Positions 19,473-30,883 are shown, counted from the stretch's first letter. The stretch: 43,326 bases of DNA from Xenorhabdus sp. BG5 (GCF_015163665.1 NZ_JADEUG010000033.1:1-43326); one strand, 5' to 3'. Translations and numbers: made by a program. The notes: a model not told the origin generated them from the letters alone.

Positions 19473-22265
19473 ATGGCACAGATAGCAGACAATCCCCTGA
19501 TTTTGGTTGATGGTTCTTCATACCTTTATCGTGCATACCATGCGTTTCCACCACTGACAAACAGTTCGGGAGAACCGACGGGCGCCATGTATGGTGTGAT
19601 GAACATGTTGCGAAGTTTGATTATTCAGTACAAACCCAGCCATGTGGCGGTTGTGTTTGATGCCAAAGGCAAAACGTTTCGTGATGAGCTATTTGCTGAA
19701 TATAAATCCCATCGACCACCAATGCCGGATGATTTGCGTTTGCAGATTGAACCGTTGCACAAAATGGTTAATGCAATGGGGCTGCCAATTCTGGTTGTGC
19801 CAGGGGTTGAAGCTGACGATGTTATCGGTACATTGGCCTTGCAGGCTGAAAAAGAGGGCCGTTCGGTGCTGATTAGCACGGGTGATAAAGATATGGCGCA
19901 ATTGGTGACGCCAAATATCACGCTGATTAACACCATGACCAACACTATTTTGGGACCGGAAGAGGTTGAGGGAAAATATGGTATCCCTCCTGAACGGATG
20001 ATCGATTTTCTCGCCCTAATGGGGGATTCTTCCGATAATATTCCGGGGGTGCCGGGAGTGGGTGAGAAAACTGCTCTGGGGCTATTGCAGGGAATTGGCG
20101 GATTGGATGAGATCTATGCCCGGCTTGATGACATTGCCACACTTGGTTTCCGTGGCGCCAAGACACTGGGTGGTAAAATGGAACAGTATAAAGAGGTGGC
20201 TTATCTTTCCTACCAATTGGCGACAATCAAAACTGACGTTGAGTTGGATAGGACCTGTTTAGCGCTTTCTGTTATGCCACCGGATACGGCTGAGTTATTG
20301 TCTCTGTTCAATCATTATGAATTCAAACGTTGGATCAGTGACGTCCAGAATGGCAGTTGGCTGGAAGGTAATGGGCAGAAACCTGTTGCAGCCAGCACTA
20401 AGTCAGAATCAGTGGCGGCTGTACCAGCCGCTGTTAAAATTTCACCGGAAAACTATCAAACCATCCTTGAGCGCCAGGCCCTTGATGAGTGGATTGAAAA
20501 GCTGAAACAAGTTCCGGCATTCTCTTTTGATACTGAAACCGACAGTCTTGATACCCTAACAGCTAATCTGGTGGGGGTGTCCTTTGCCATTGCAGTCGGT
20601 GAATCAGAAGTTGAAGCCGCTTATCTGCCATTGGGACACGATTATCTGGATGCGCCACAGCAATTGGCGCTGCACGAAGTTCTCGCCGTATTAAAACCGC
20701 TGTTGGAAGATGCCAATCTGCCTAAAATTGGTCAAAACCTGAAATTTGATCGTGGTGTTTTGGCGCGTTATGACATTGCTTTAAATGGCATTGTTTTCGA
20801 TACCATGCTGGAATCGTATGTTTTGAACAGCGTAGCAGGACGGCATGACATGGATAGCCTTGCTGATCGTCATTTAGGCTATAAAACCACCACATTTGAA
20901 GAAATTGCGGGCAAGGGCAAAAAACAACTCACCTTCAATCAAATCCCATTGGAGGAAGCCGCAAAATATGCAGCAGAAGATGCGGATGTGACTCTTAGAC
21001 TACATCAGGCCATGTATCCTCAGTTAGAGAATGTTCCAACTCTGCAAAAAGTTTTCCAGAAGATCGAAATACCACTGGTGCCGGTACTGTCCCGTATGGA
21101 AAGAACAGGGGTGTTGATCAATGCCCAAACGTTGGCAAAACATTCAAGGGAAATCACTGCGCGTTTGGATGAACTGGAAAAATCTGCTTATGAGTTGGCA
21201 GGGGAAGAATTCAATCTGGCGTCGCCAAAACAGCTACAAGTTATCTTATTTGAAAAAATGAATTTGCCTGTATTGAAAAAGACACCAAATGGCGCACCAT
21301 CAACAAATGAAGAAGTACTGGAAGAGTTGGCGGAGGATCATGAATTGGCAAGGGTGATTTTGGAACATCGTGGTCTGGCAAAACTGAAAACGACTTACAC
21401 TGATAAATTGCCTCAGATGGTGCACCCACTGACAAATCGCGTTCATACCTCTTATCATCAGGCGGTAACGGCAACGGGGCGTCTCTCTTCTCGTGATCCA
21501 AATTTGCAAAACATCCCTGTTCGCAATGGTGAAGGGCGTCGCATCCGTCAGGCATTTGTTGCACCAGAAGGTTATCGCATTATGGCGGCGGACTATTCAC
21601 AGATTGAATTGCGCATTATGGCGCATTTGTCACAGGACAAAGGCCTGTTGGAGGCCTTTGCCCAAGGCAAAGATATTCACCGTGCGACGGCTGCGGAAGT
21701 GTTTGGCGTAGCATTGGAACAAGTGACCAGTGAACAGCGTCGCAGTGCTAAGGCAATTAATTTTGGTCTGATTTACGGTATGAGTGCGTTTGGTCTGTCC
21801 CGTCAGTTAGGTATTCCGCGTGGTGAAGCACAGCGTTATATGGATCTCTATTTTGAACGTTATCCAGGGGTGTTGGCTTATATGGAACGTACACGGGCGC
21901 AGGCGGCTGATCATGGATTTGTCGAAACATTGGAAGGTCGTCGGTTGTACCTGCCGGATATCAAATCGCGTAATGCCATGCGCCGCAAGGCGTCAGAGCG
22001 TGAAGCCATCAATGCACCGATGCAGGGAACGGCAGCGGATATCATCAAATTGGCAATGATTGCAGTGGATAACTGGATTGTCAGTGATCAGCCAAATGTA
22101 CGTATGATCATGCAGGTTCACGATGAATTGGTATTTGAAGTACATGAATCAGAGCTAGAAATCGCTGGGCAGAAAATCAGGGAGCTGATGGAACAAAGTA
22201 TGCAGCTTGATGTGCCGTTAAAAGTCGATGTTGGGATTGGTGATAATTGGGATCAGGCACACTGA
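19473..22265 (+). CDS. polA: DNA polymerase I
   Basis: PolA fills gaps and removes RNA primers. The 930-residue protein (E. coli 928) has three domains: the N-terminal 5'-3' nuclease ([38 protein letters not shown]), the 3'-5' exonuclease with the DxE pair at Asp353 and Glu355 ([10 protein letters not shown]), and the polymerase with motif A at Asp707 (DYSQIELR), motif B ([14 protein letters not shown]) and motif C at Asp884 (VHDELVFEV). All catalytic residues are present. The ATG at 19473 gives [14 protein letters not shown], matching the family; the ATG at 19425 adds 16 unrelated residues. Confidence 0.98.
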   Translation: MAQIADNPLILVDGSSYLYRAYHAFPPLTNSSGEPTGAMYGVMNMLRSLIIQYKPSHVAVVFDAKGKTFRDELFAEYKSHRPPMPDDLRLQIEPLHKMVNAMGLPILVVPGVEADDVIGTLALQAEKEGRSVLISTGDKDMAQLVTPNITLINTMTNTILGPEEVEGKYGIPPERMIDFLALMGDSSDNIPGVPGVGEKTALGLLQGIGGLDEIYARLDDIATLGFRGAKTLGGKMEQYKEVAYLSYQLATIKTDVELDRTCLALSVMPPDTAELLSLFNHYEFKRWISDVQNGSWLEGNGQKPVAASTKSESVAAVPAAVKISPENYQTILERQALDEWIEKLKQVPAFSFDTETDSLDTLTANLVGVSFAIAVGESEVEAAYLPLGHDYLDAPQQLALHEVLAVLKPLLEDANLPKIGQNLKFDRGVLARYDIALNGIVFDTMLESYVLNSVAGRHDMDSLADRHLGYKTTTFEEIAGKGKKQLTFNQIPLEEAAKYAAEDADVTLRLHQAMYPQLENVPTLQKVFQKIEIPLVPVLSRMERTGVLINAQTLAKHSREITARLDELEKSAYELAGEEFNLASPKQLQVILFEKMNLPVLKKTPNGAPSTNEEVLEELAEDHELARVILEHRGLAKLKTTYTDKLPQMVHPLTNRVHTSYHQAVTATGRLSSRDPNLQNIPVRNGEGRRIRQAFVAPEGYRIMAADYSQIELRIMAHLSQDKGLLEAFAQGKDIHRATAAEVFGVALEQVTSEQRRSAKAINFGLIYGMSAFGLSRQLGIPRGEAQRYMDLYFERYPGVLAYMERTRAQAADHGFVETLEGRRLYLPDIKSRNAMRRKASEREAINAPMQGTAADIIKLAMIAVDNWIVSDQPNVRMIMQVHDELVFEVHESELEIAGQKIRELMEQSMQLDVPLKVDVGIGDNWDQAH

Positions 22266-22293
22266 TGTCCTTTTTATCTTAAAAGCTGAAAAA

Positions 22294-22320
22294 GAGCCGC
22301 AGAAATGCGGTTCTTTTTTT
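22294..22320 (+). terminator. polA terminator
   Basis: GAGCCGCA-GAAA-TGCGGTTC (one G-T pair) is followed by seven T residues, 29 bp after the polA stop codon. Confidence 0.9.
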
Positions 22321-22577
22321 ATTGAATGATTTTTATGAAAATACTGTTTGTTTTATGAACTGGAATTATCTCAATGACGATGCGAAAAGGCGTGTGATAA
22401 GAATTTTAGTTAGGTTTTAGATTAGATCTAGATCTCATAAATATGTAATTAAACTACATGAATGACGCCATAATAACCTGTTTTGCTTAAATGTTAACAG
22501 CTGAATCGAGGTAATTAGTGAAAATTAATTACAAAAAAGTCTTTTTTTGATTAAAAGAATAGGTTAAAGTTATCGAC
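22321..22577. other. polA-spf intergenic region
   Basis: AT-rich DNA without a recognisable gene. It should contain the spf promoter: TAAAGT at 22565-22570 is a weak -10 candidate at the right distance from the RNA 5' end. In E. coli CRP represses spf, but I could not place a convincing CRP site. Confidence 0.5.
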
Positions 22578-22687
22578 GTAGGGTACAGAGGTAAGATGTT
22601 CTATCTTTCAGACCTTTTACTTCACGTAATCGGATTTAGCTGAATATTAGCTGCCCCAGTCATCTCTTTTGACTGGGGCGTTTTTTT
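22578..22687 (+). ncRNA. spf: Spot 42 small RNA
   Basis: Spot 42 is an Hfq-dependent sRNA that represses genes for secondary carbon use, including galK, and is itself repressed by CRP-cAMP in E. coli. The sequence begins GTAGGGTACAGAGGTAAGAT and continues with GTTCTATCTTTCAGACC and CACGTAATCGGATTT, essentially identical to E. coli in the seed and Hfq regions. It ends in a terminator hairpin (GCCCCAGTCA with TGACTGGGGC) followed by seven T residues. Position between polA and engB is the conserved one. Differences cluster in the region before the terminator and in its loop. Confidence 0.97.
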
Positions 22688-22723
22688 ATACCCGATTTAT
22701 GGAAGTGCGGGCAGGGGGTGGAA

Positions 22724-23347
22724 TTATTCTGCTTCAATGGCAGGTTGATTGAACCAAAGGTTGAGTTTTTGCTCTAGTTTATCGATGCCGATTTTTTTCA
22801 AGGCGGAGAAGTATTCAATCTGAATATCACCACCTAAAGAGGCCAATTCCTGACGAACTTTTGCCAGTTGGCTTTTACGGGCACCGGAAGCCAGTTTATC
22901 GGCTTTCGTTAGCAATACCATAACGGGGACTTGCGTCACGACCGCCCATTCAATCATTTGCCTATCCAGATCTTTCAGCGGATGGCGGATATCCATCAAA
23001 ACCACCAGCCCTAACAGGCATTCGCGCTTTTGGAGATACTCCCCTAAGGCCTTCTGCCATTTACGTTTCATCTCTTCTGGGACTTCAGCGTAACCATAGC
23101 CTGGCAAGTCGACCAGACGGACTCCTTCTTCTACTTCGAACAGGTTAATTAATTGAGTACGGCCGGGTGTTTTACTGGTGCGCGCAAGGCTCTTTTGGCG
23201 GGTCAGTGCATTCAGGGCGCTGGATTTACCCGCATTTGACCTACCGGCAAACGCGACCTCAATGCCCACATCTTGAGGAAGGTGGCGAATGTCAGGCGCA
23301 CTCGTAATAAAGTGGGTCATATGATAGTTGTAGTTTTTGATGGTCAA
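22724..23347 (-). CDS. engB: Ribosome biogenesis GTPase (YihA/YsxC)
   Basis: This essential GTPase helps assemble the 50S subunit. The 207-residue protein (E. coli 210) shows G1 [14 protein letters not shown]2 region [10 protein letters not shown]3 [12 protein letters not shown] and G4 TKAD. The likely start is TTG at 23347, which aligns with the E. coli N-terminus and has GGGAG upstream; the first ATG (23320) would drop nine residues. It is convergent with spf, as in E. coli. Confidence 0.96.
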   Translation of the reverse strand: MTIKNYNYHMTHFITSAPDIRHLPQDVGIEVAFAGRSNAGKSSALNALTRQKSLARTSKTPGRTQLINLFEVEEGVRLVDLPGYGYAEVPEEMKRKWQKALGEYLQKRECLLGLVVLMDIRHPLKDLDRQMIEWAVVTQVPVMVLLTKADKLASGARKSQLAKVRQELASLGGDIQIEYFSALKKIGIDKLEQKLNLWFNQPAIEAE

Positions 23348-23826
23348 AATGGTTATCTCCCTGAGGAATACACAAAAATAGCGCGGTGATTATACCGAGA
23401 GCAACCGCTTGTGGACAGGCGTAACTTTATGCCGACATTTTACCGACATTTATACCGACATTTCTTCCGACAATGAACAGTGCAGGTAGTTGGCCAATAG
23501 CGAATGTAATTCACCTTTGATAGTAATATATTTCCTGTTATCGCGCTGGTGATGATGCCAATAGTTCTACAATTAAAGTTGGATAGGAATTTGAATTTCT
23601 ACCATTCTAATATTTGGTTAATATCATACTTATGCGCTTTGACATGGAAAGCGTATCAATATGGGGGTTATTCTCAAAATAACCCCTGTTTAAATATGCG
23701 AATATAAAAGTCATATGACTCGTAAATGTAGGTAAATCTTTGGAACTTCACTCCATTGGGAATTACACTTAATGAGTTTTGTTGTTATGAGTTTTATTGT
23801 TGACCTCAAAAATAAAGGAATCATCA
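23348..23826. other. engB-ppiA divergent intergenic region
   Basis: About 480 bp without a gene. CCGACA occurs four times, at 23432, 23443, 23455 and 23467, with an 11-12 bp period near one helical turn, in units resembling TTACCGACATT. Further right lies the CpxR box before ppiA. GGAACTT at 23742-23748 resembles a sigma-E -35 element but lacks a convincing partner. Confidence 0.6.
23722..23736 (+). promoter_or_regulatory. CpxR box upstream of ppiA
   Basis: GTAAA-TGTAG-GTAAA is a perfect match to the CpxR consensus GTAAA-N5-GTAAA, located 91 bases before the ppiA start. E. coli ppiA is a known member of the Cpx envelope-stress regulon. Confidence 0.75.
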
Positions 23827-24393
23827 ATGTTTAAACGTATTTTTGTGTCGCTTATGACTGCATGTGCTATCAGTGCGATAGCTGTTCCAGTATTAGCCGC
23901 TGAAACTCACGTGAAGCTGGTCACATCGGCTGGAGAAATCGAACTTGAGTTAGATAGCAATAAGGCACCAATGACTACCAAGAATTTCGTTGAGTATGTC
24001 AATGAGGGATTTTATAACAACACTATTTTTCATCGTGTTATCCCAGGCTTTATGATCCAGGGCGGTGGCTTTACAAAGGATATGAAGCAAAAAGCGACCA
24101 AAGAGCCAATCAAAAATGAAGCAGATAACGGCTTGCGGAATTTGCGGGGAACTATTGCTATGGCACGTACCGCCGATAAGGACAGCGCAACCAGCCAGTT
24201 TTTTATTAACGTGACCGATAATGCTTTCCTTGACCACGGGCAACGTGATTTCGGTTATGCAGTCTTTGGCAAAGTCGTCAAGGGCATGGATGTGGTTGAT
24301 AAAATTTCTCAAGTCAAAACAGAAAATGTTGGCCCTTACCAAAATGTACCGGTAAAACCTATTGTGATCTTGTCTGCCAAGGTTGAACCTTAA
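23827..24393 (+). CDS. ppiA: Periplasmic peptidyl-prolyl cis-trans isomerase A
   Basis: PpiA is a cyclophilin that speeds proline isomerisation in secreted proteins. The 188-residue precursor (E. coli 190) has a signal peptide ([19 protein letters not shown], cleavage after VLA or VLAA) and the cyclophilin core: [14 protein letters not shown] with the catalytic Arg, [18 protein letters not shown] and [23 protein letters not shown] precedes the ATG at 23827, preferred over 23797. In E. coli fic and yhfG follow; they are absent here. Confidence 0.97.
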   Translation: MFKRIFVSLMTACAISAIAVPVLAAETHVKLVTSAGEIELELDSNKAPMTTKNFVEYVNEGFYNNTIFHRVIPGFMIQGGGFTKDMKQKATKEPIKNEADNGLRNLRGTIAMARTADKDSATSQFFINVTDNAFLDHGQRDFGYAVFGKVVKGMDVVDKISQVKTENVGPYQNVPVKPIVILSAKVEP

Positions 24394-24617
24394 CAGCCCG
24401 AACACCGACATAATACGGTATTTGGATAATCATTATTGGTTGTTTGAGTACCGTTTGCATTCCCCTTCTCTCCGCCATTTCTACGTTGTTACATCATGTT
24501 GCATTATGGTAATGCGATCACCGTACCACTATTTTAAAAGTGCTTCTGTGGTATGATTAGCCCCCCATTGCTGTTAATACTGCTTTACCTGATTTTACTG
24601 TTATACAGAATGCATAA

Positions 24618-24654
24618 TACCCCAATGGGGTAGGGCAACTTATAAGACTATAAT
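24618..24654 (+). promoter_or_regulatory. Candidate pabA promoter with overlapping palindrome
   Basis: TATAAT at 24649-24654 lies 20 bases before the pabA ATG. The expected -35 position falls inside a palindrome, TACCCCA-A-TGGGGTA (24618-24632), which could be an operator. The binding protein is unknown. Confidence 0.4.
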
Positions 24655-24674
24655 AATCAGTAGGATATACTCCT

Positions 24675-25250
24675 ATGTTACTAATAATAGATAACTACGA
24701 TTCTTTTACATTCAATTTATATCAATATTTTTGTGAGTTAGGGGCAGAGGTTTTAGTTAAGCGTAATAATGAGATTCAGCTTGAAGATATCGAAGATTTG
24801 GCACCTACTCATTTAGTCATTTCTCCGGGTCCTTGCACGCCAAATGAAGCAGGGATTTCGTTGGAAGCGATTTCACATTTTGCCGGGAAATTGCCCATCC
24901 TCGGAGTGTGTCTGGGGCATCAGGCAATAGGTCAGGCTTTTGGTGCGAGCGTTGTTAAAGCTCGTGAAGTGATGCATGGAAAAACCAGTCTGATCCACCA
25001 TAGCCAGCAAGGGGTATTCAAAGGATTAGATCGTCCATTGACGGTCACGCGTTATCACTCTCTGGTCATTGCCGCAGAAACACTTCCGGCTTCATTTGAA
25101 GTGACGGCCTGGAGTCAGCGCAATGGCGACGTAGATGAAATCATGGGAATACGTCACCGTACTTTGCCACTGGAAGGGGTGCAATTTCATCCAGAAAGCA
25201 TTCTCAGTGAGCAGGGACATGAATTGTTGAATAATTTCCTCAAATATTAG
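24675..25250 (+). CDS. pabA: Aminodeoxychorismate synthase, glutamine amidotransferase subunit
   Basis: PabA hydrolyses glutamine and passes ammonia to PabB, which makes aminodeoxychorismate for folate synthesis. The 191-residue protein (E. coli 187) has the class I amidotransferase triad: the nucleophile Cys79 in [11 protein letters not shown], and His and Glu in GVQFHPES. The start [18 protein letters not shown] is typical. It could in principle also serve as TrpG; the neighbourhood with ppiA and argD favours PabA. Confidence 0.94.
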   Translation: MLLIIDNYDSFTFNLYQYFCELGAEVLVKRNNEIQLEDIEDLAPTHLVISPGPCTPNEAGISLEAISHFAGKLPILGVCLGHQAIGQAFGASVVKAREVMHGKTSLIHHSQQGVFKGLDRPLTVTRYHSLVIAAETLPASFEVTAWSQRNGDVDEIMGIRHRTLPLEGVQFHPESILSEQGHELLNNFLKY

Positions 25251-25300
25251 TCAGATACCTCCATATTCCCTCATTCTGTTGTTTTTTTATTTGCCCTTAA

Positions 25301-26590
<1,290 letters not shown>

Positions 26591-26593
26591 AAG

Positions 26594-26630
26594 TAAAAAA
26601 GCCAGTGCGAAGCAACGGATTGCACTGGCT
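26594..26630 (-). terminator. crp terminator
   Basis: AGCCAGTGC (26600-26608) pairs with GCACTGGCT (26622-26630). Read on the minus strand, the stem is followed by TTTTTT, so it terminates crp. No T-run follows on the plus strand for argD. Confidence 0.85.
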
Positions 26631-26651
26631 GAGTTTCTGGTTTATCGGGAA

Positions 26652-27284
26652 TTAACGTGTCCCGTAAACGACGATGGTTTTGCCATGTGCAGAGATCAGG
26701 TTTTGATCTTCCAGCATTTTCAGGATACGGCCAACCGTTTCACGGGAGCAACCCACAATCTGCCCAATTTCCTGACGTGTGATTTTGATTTGCATACCAT
26801 CAGGGTGAGTCATTGCATCAGGCTGTTTGGCCAAATTGAGCAATGTCTGGGCGATACGGCCTGTAACGTCCAGAAAGGCTAAGTTACCTACTTTTTCGGA
26901 AGTGGTTTGTAGGCGACTTGCCATCTGAGCAGATAAACGCATCAGAATATCAGGATTGACCTGAATTAACTGGCGAAACTTCTTATAGGAAATTTCAGCC
27001 ACTTCACAGGCACTTTTGGCTCGCACCCATGCAGTACGTTCTTGTCCCTCTTCAAACAATCCAAGTTCACCAATGAAATCTCCCTGATTTAAATAAGAGA
27101 GAATCATCTCCTTACCTTCTTCATCTTTTATTAGAACAGCAACTGAACCTTTAACAATGTAGTAAAGCGTTTCTGCTTTCTCGCCTTGATGAATAAGCGT
27201 GCTCTTGGATGGATATTTGTGAATATGGCAGTGTGACAAAAACCATTCAAGAGTAGGGTCTGTTTGTGGCTTGCCGAGAACCAT
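26652..27284 (-). CDS. crp: cAMP-activated global transcription regulator CRP
   Basis: CRP binds cAMP and activates or represses genes of carbon metabolism, including lsr and spf in relatives. The 210-residue protein is nearly identical to E. coli CRP. It has the cAMP-binding beta roll ([21 protein letters not shown]), the dimer helix and the helix-turn-helix ([19 protein letters not shown]). Only scattered conservative changes are seen. It is monocistronic, convergent with argD. Confidence 0.99.
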   Translation of the reverse strand: MVLGKPQTDPTLEWFLSHCHIHKYPSKSTLIHQGEKAETLYYIVKGSVAVLIKDEEGKEMILSYLNQGDFIGELGLFEEGQERTAWVRAKSACEVAEISYKKFRQLIQVNPDILMRLSAQMASRLQTTSEKVGNLAFLDVTGRIAQTLLNLAKQPDAMTHPDGMQIKITRQEIGQIVGCSRETVGRILKMLEDQNLISAHGKTIVVYGTR

Positions 27285-27709
27285 TCGCTTTATCCTCTGT
27301 TGTTATTTCTGCCTTTATGGTATGAGAAACTGTCGTTCCTCTTCAGGCTGGCTTTATAAAGTCAATAGCTTAACATATTAACCTGCTGAAAAACTGACAA
27401 GCGGGAATTTTATATGGATTATAAAGATGTCAAAATTTGGGCATATTGATCTTAACCCATATACCTTGCCAGTCCACGCTTGTAACCTTGTTTGTAACAC
27501 AGGAAAGCGTTTCTGTCTTCTCCTGTATCGCTTCAGCCTATTAAACTGACTGCCAGATTACCAGAAATCAGGCAGAAGAGTTGGTTTTATTGATTTTACA
27601 TTTATAAAAGGGAAAAAATGATGTCACAAAAAATGGCCTATTTATTTAAATAAAACAGGTAACATTATTTTTTGTTACCTGCCTTATTAAAAATTAAATA
27701 GGGATTAAA
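27285..27709. other. crp upstream region
   Basis: About 425 bp without a gene, holding the crp leader and the prkB terminator. E. coli yhfA, which normally neighbours crp, is missing. TTGTAAC occurs twice near 27479-27496. I see no confident promoter. Confidence 0.6.
27640..27681 (-). terminator. prkB terminator
   Basis: CAGGTAACA (27656-27664) pairs with TGTTACCTG (27673-27681). On the minus strand TTTTATTTAAAT follows the stem, 29 bp after the prkB stop codon. Confidence 0.75.
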
Positions 27710-28579
27710 TTACGAAATTTTTTTGCCTTCCAGTAATTGCTTAACAAGCGGTGCCATAATTAATTCCATTGCCAACCTCATTTTTCCACCAGGAACAACG
27801 ATAGTATTTATGCTCGAAATAAATGAACCCTGAAGCATAGAGAGTAAATAAGGAAAATCAATTTGCGTGAGGCCACGGAAGCGGATCACGATAAAACTTT
27901 CATCCAGCGAAGGAATGGCTTTGGCAGAGAAGGGATTGGAGGTATCAACGGTAGGGACACGTTGGAAATTGATGTGGGTGCGTGAAAACTGAGGGGTGAT
28001 GTAGCGGATATAGTCATCCATTGAGCGGACAACGGAATCCATAACAGCTTCTCTGGAATGTCCTCGCTCGCCCGTATCACGGATGAGTTTTTGTATCCAT
28101 TCTAAGTTGACGATCGGCACAACGCCAATCAACAGATCAACATGGCTGGCGACATTGTGTTGTGGCGTGACAACACCACCGTGTAGTCCTTCATAAAATA
28201 GGACGTCCGTATTTGATGGCAGGGGTTCCCACGGTGTGAAAGTACCCGGTGATTGGTTATAAGGGACGGCTTCATCATAGGTATGAAGATATTTTCGGCA
28301 GCGGCCATTGCCCGTTTCCCCGTACTCAAGGAATGTCTTTTCCAACATACCGAAATCGTTAGCTTCTGGCCCAAAGTAGCTGATATGTCTGCCTTGTTCT
28401 CTTGCTTTCCGTATCTCGGCATCCATTTCAGGACGAGTATAACGATGGAAACTGTCCCCTTCTATCAGTGCAGCTGTTACGTCAAATTGCTGGAAAATCT
28501 TGCGAAAAGCGACACTGGTAGTGGTTGTTCCTGCTCCACTGGAACCAGTGATTGCGATAACGGGGTGTTTGGCAGACAT
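27710..28579 (-). CDS. prkB: Phosphoribulokinase-like protein
   Basis: The 289-residue protein (E. coli PrkB 289) belongs to the phosphoribulokinase family: P-loop VIAITGSSGAGTTTTS, GDSFHRYTRPEMD, YFGPEANDFG and YEGLHGGVVTPQHN. Enterobacteria lack a Calvin cycle, so the physiological substrate is unclear. It is followed downstream in the E. coli order by genes near crp, and it is preceded by yheU on the same strand with a 66-bp gap. The start ATG at 28579 has AGGAG upstream. Confidence 0.95.
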   Translation of the reverse strand: MSAKHPVIAITGSSGAGTTTTSVAFRKIFQQFDVTAALIEGDSFHRYTRPEMDAEIRKAREQGRHISYFGPEANDFGMLEKTFLEYGETGNGRCRKYLHTYDEAVPYNQSPGTFTPWEPLPSNTDVLFYEGLHGGVVTPQHNVASHVDLLIGVVPIVNLEWIQKLIRDTGERGHSREAVMDSVVRSMDDYIRYITPQFSRTHINFQRVPTVDTSNPFSAKAIPSLDESFIVIRFRGLTQIDFPYLLSMLQGSFISSINTIVVPGGKMRLAMELIMAPLVKQLLEGKKIS

Positions 28580-28645
28580 GAACAGACTCCTTAATCAATA
28601 AAATTGGTGAATCAGTCAATTAGAATGAATAAAACAAGCTGAGCT

Positions 28646-28864
28646 TTACGGGCGGAACATCTCTTTAGGCAAGATATTAACGGTTCCATGTAGTTCAGAC
28701 CATACTAACAGAACTTCACCTCGCTCAAGTTGACGTTTGACGTCTTGTACTTTTTGTTCGAGCGTTTTTTCCTGTTCGCCGTAATCAGTACCTTCCCGCA
28801 GGACAAAACTTTCAATTAAGTTGTGGAGTGTATCGGTTTCCAATTGTTGCCACGGGATAATCAT
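28646..28864 (-). CDS. yheU: YheU family protein
   Basis: This 72-residue cytoplasmic protein equals E. coli YheU in length and pattern: [36 protein letters not shown] and [16 protein letters not shown]. Its function is unknown. In E. coli yheT, a predicted hydrolase, lies next to it; no yheT is present here. Confidence 0.94.
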   Translation of the reverse strand: MIIPWQQLETDTLHNLIESFVLREGTDYGEQEKTLEQKVQDVKRQLERGEVLLVWSELHGTVNILPKEMFRP

Positions 28865-29046
28865 TGTAATTGCTCCTGAAAATACGGTAATTCATCATCG
28901 GGTAAACTTAGCCGTTGCCAATGGGGTTGTAATCTGGGATTCATAATGAATTGATTTCATGATTAGTTATCTTGTATGTGAAATAACATACTGTTATTTT
29001 TCTTGAAAAGAAATGTCAACTACCAGGGTGGGAGGGGAATCTACCC

Positions 29047-29652
29047 ATGACTTTAAGCCTGATATTCTCGCTTAGTATATTTATGTTTATTTCCGCTGTC
29101 ACACCGGGGCCAAACAATTTGTTACTGACATCATCGGGAGCCCATTTTGGTATTCGCCGTTCTATGCCGCTTTGTCTGGGCATTATTTTGGGAATGCAAA
29201 CCATTTTGCTGCTGTCTGCGTTTGGTGTTGCTGCGTTACTGCTGATTTATCCTGCTTTACATACGGGCCTGAAGATACTCGGATGCCTGTATTTATTATG
29301 GTTAGCCTGGAAAACAGCCACTTCGCATTATAAGCGGCTGGACACCACAGCGTCGGCAGGAGAGCCTATCAAAATTTATCAAGGCTGGTTATTGCAGTTC
29401 TTAAATCCCAAAACCTGGTTGATGGGATTGGGCGCAATCAGTAGTTACAGTCTGGCTGGAGAGCTGTATAACTATTCCATTTTTGCCATCAGTATAGTGA
29501 TGTTAATCGTCAATATTCTCGCTAGTGCAATCTGGCTGGTTCTCGGCTCGCTGATTGGTCAGTTACTGAGAAGCCGTCGCGCGTGGTTCACATTCAATAT
29601 CGCAATGGGTGTCCTGACAGCCGCTTGTGTGCCTTTAATCTGGTTTGGCTGA
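29047..29652 (+). CDS. LysE/RhtB family amino-acid exporter
   Basis: The 201-residue protein has about six hydrophobic segments and two landmarks of the LysE translocator family, TPGPNNLLL near residue 20 and LQFLNPKTWLMG near residue 120. Members export amino acids or derivatives such as homoserine, threonine, cysteine or O-acetylserine; the substrate cannot be assigned here. GGAGGGG lies nine bases before the ATG. It stands alone, divergent from yheU, and its stop codon is one base from the stop codon of the murP relic on the other strand. It is not part of the E. coli gene order. Confidence 0.88.
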   Translation: MTLSLIFSLSIFMFISAVTPGPNNLLLTSSGAHFGIRRSMPLCLGIILGMQTILLLSAFGVAALLLIYPALHTGLKILGCLYLLWLAWKTATSHYKRLDTTASAGEPIKIYQGWLLQFLNPKTWLMGLGAISSYSLAGELYNYSIFAISIVMLIVNILASAIWLVLGSLIGQLLRSRRAWFTFNIAMGVLTAACVPLIWFG

Positions 29653-29653
29653 G

Positions 29654-29803
29654 TTAACTTAAGTCGATATTTTTGCATCCGAAGAATAGCGTTAGCACGA
29701 AGCCAGCGACATAAGAAACGATTAGCCCGGAAGGGCCGAAAACGCTATTTAATCCGACAGGCCATCCCCTTTCAGCCAACATTTCCTGACTAATTTTCGC
29801 CAT
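29654..29803 (-). pseudogene. murP: In-frame internally deleted relic of murP (N-acetylmuramate PTS EIIBC), 49 codons
   Basis: Residues 1-11 (MAKISQEMLAE) resemble the start of MurP-type EIIB domains, and residues 14-26 (WPVGLNSVFGPSG) plus 31-48 (YVAGFVLTLFFGCKNIDL) match what I recall of the extreme C-terminus of E. coli MurP, which ends near LFGCRNVNLD. About 420 internal codons are missing in one deletion, and roughly 20 more between residues 27 and 31, yet the frame stays open. AGAAGGGG lies nine bases before the ATG, so it could be translated as a peptide with one membrane segment. It follows murQ by 27 bp on the same strand, the expected place of murP. Without the rest, transport cannot occur. 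Confidence 0.75.
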
Positions 29804-29830
29804 TGATAACCCCTTCTAAAGAGATAATGA

Positions 29831-30739
29831 TTATCGGTTTGTTGAGATAGCTGGCCGGATAATCCCTTGATGTTCTGCCAATAATGCTTTGGCCTCTTCG
29901 GCGTTAATACCCGATAAGATCATGACGATTGCGGTCTTGCAATGACCACCACAGGCGTTTAAAGCCTGTTCTGCTATTTCTCTGCTGCACTCCGTGGCGG
30001 CCATGACAATATTTTTCTGACGTTCGATTAATTTGGCATTGGTGGCTTCTACGTCAACCATCAAATTACCGTATACCTTGCCAATACGGATCATGGCACC
30101 TGTCGTGATCATATTCAGTATTAATTTTTGTGCCGTGCCTGCCTTCATGCGAGATGAGCCTGTTATCACTTCTGGCCCTACGACAGGCGTGATAGCAATA
30201 TCAGCCAATTGAACCATTGGGCTGTTTGGATTGCAGCTGATACAGACGACAGTAGCACCAACTGATTTGGCATATTCCATTGCACCTAATACATAGGGTG
30301 TTCGGCCACTGGCAGCTATCCCTACCAGAACATCTCTTTGATTAAAGTGTAATGCCTTAAGATCTTCTGTTCCTAATTGTCGATTATCTTCCGCATTTTC
30401 GACAGCTTGCAGAATGGCTTGATGCCCTCCGGCAATTAAGCCGATGATCTGCGCTGGTTTTGTTCCATAAGTGGGTGGACATTCGCTGGCATCCAGGATA
30501 CCTAAGCGCCCAGATGTGCCGGCTCCACTATAGATTAAGCGCCCACTCTGACGAAATGCCTCGGCAACTTTATCAACTACACTGACAATTTGAGGCAGTG
30601 TTTTTTCAACGGCAATAGCCACTTTTTTATCTTCATCGTTGATGACGCGCAGCATATCGAGAGTTGAGAGTTGATCAATATGGGTACTGGCGGGGTTACG
30701 ACTCTCTGTTATCATATTGCTCAAGTCGATTTTCATCAT
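29831..30739 (-). CDS. murQ: N-acetylmuramic acid 6-phosphate etherase
   Basis: MurQ cleaves the lactyl ether of MurNAc-6-phosphate to GlcNAc-6-phosphate and lactate, in peptidoglycan recycling or use of external MurNAc. The 302-residue protein (E. coli 298) is a SIS-domain enzyme: the start has [17 protein letters not shown], the sugar-phosphate site has [20 protein letters not shown] with the catalytic Glu, and [17 protein letters not shown] follows. The C-terminal UBA-like part is intact. Two ATGs are in tandem. With murP reduced to a relic, its substrate should come from the internal AnmK recycling route, if that enzyme exists elsewhere. No murR gene is present beside it. Confidence 0.96.
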   Translation of the reverse strand: MMKIDLSNMITESRNPASTHIDQLSTLDMLRVINDEDKKVAIAVEKTLPQIVSVVDKVAEAFRQSGRLIYSGAGTSGRLGILDASECPPTYGTKPAQIIGLIAGGHQAILQAVENAEDNRQLGTEDLKALHFNQRDVLVGIAASGRTPYVLGAMEYAKSVGATVVCISCNPNSPMVQLADIAITPVVGPEVITGSSRMKAGTAQKLILNMITTGAMIRIGKVYGNLMVDVEATNAKLIERQKNIVMAATECSREIAEQALNACGGHCKTAIVMILSGINAEEAKALLAEHQGIIRPAISTNR

Positions 30740-30883
30740 TTTTCTGCCATATTTTATCGAAACTAAGAAGTGATTTATGTGCGTCAGAGCATCTTACTGA
30801 GCATTTAATAGAAAATATACACTAAAATAGATTAAAAACACTATTTCCTACTTTCTCTTTTATATCGGAAAATTGTCGATATT

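Noticed and set aside
23432-23472. CRISPR-like array from repeated CCGACA
   Set aside because: The units are 11-12 bp without unique spacers, and no cas gene is in the window.
23742-23771. Sigma-E promoter at ppiA
   Set aside because: GGAACTT resembles the -35 element, but the -10 match is weak and the spacing is poor.
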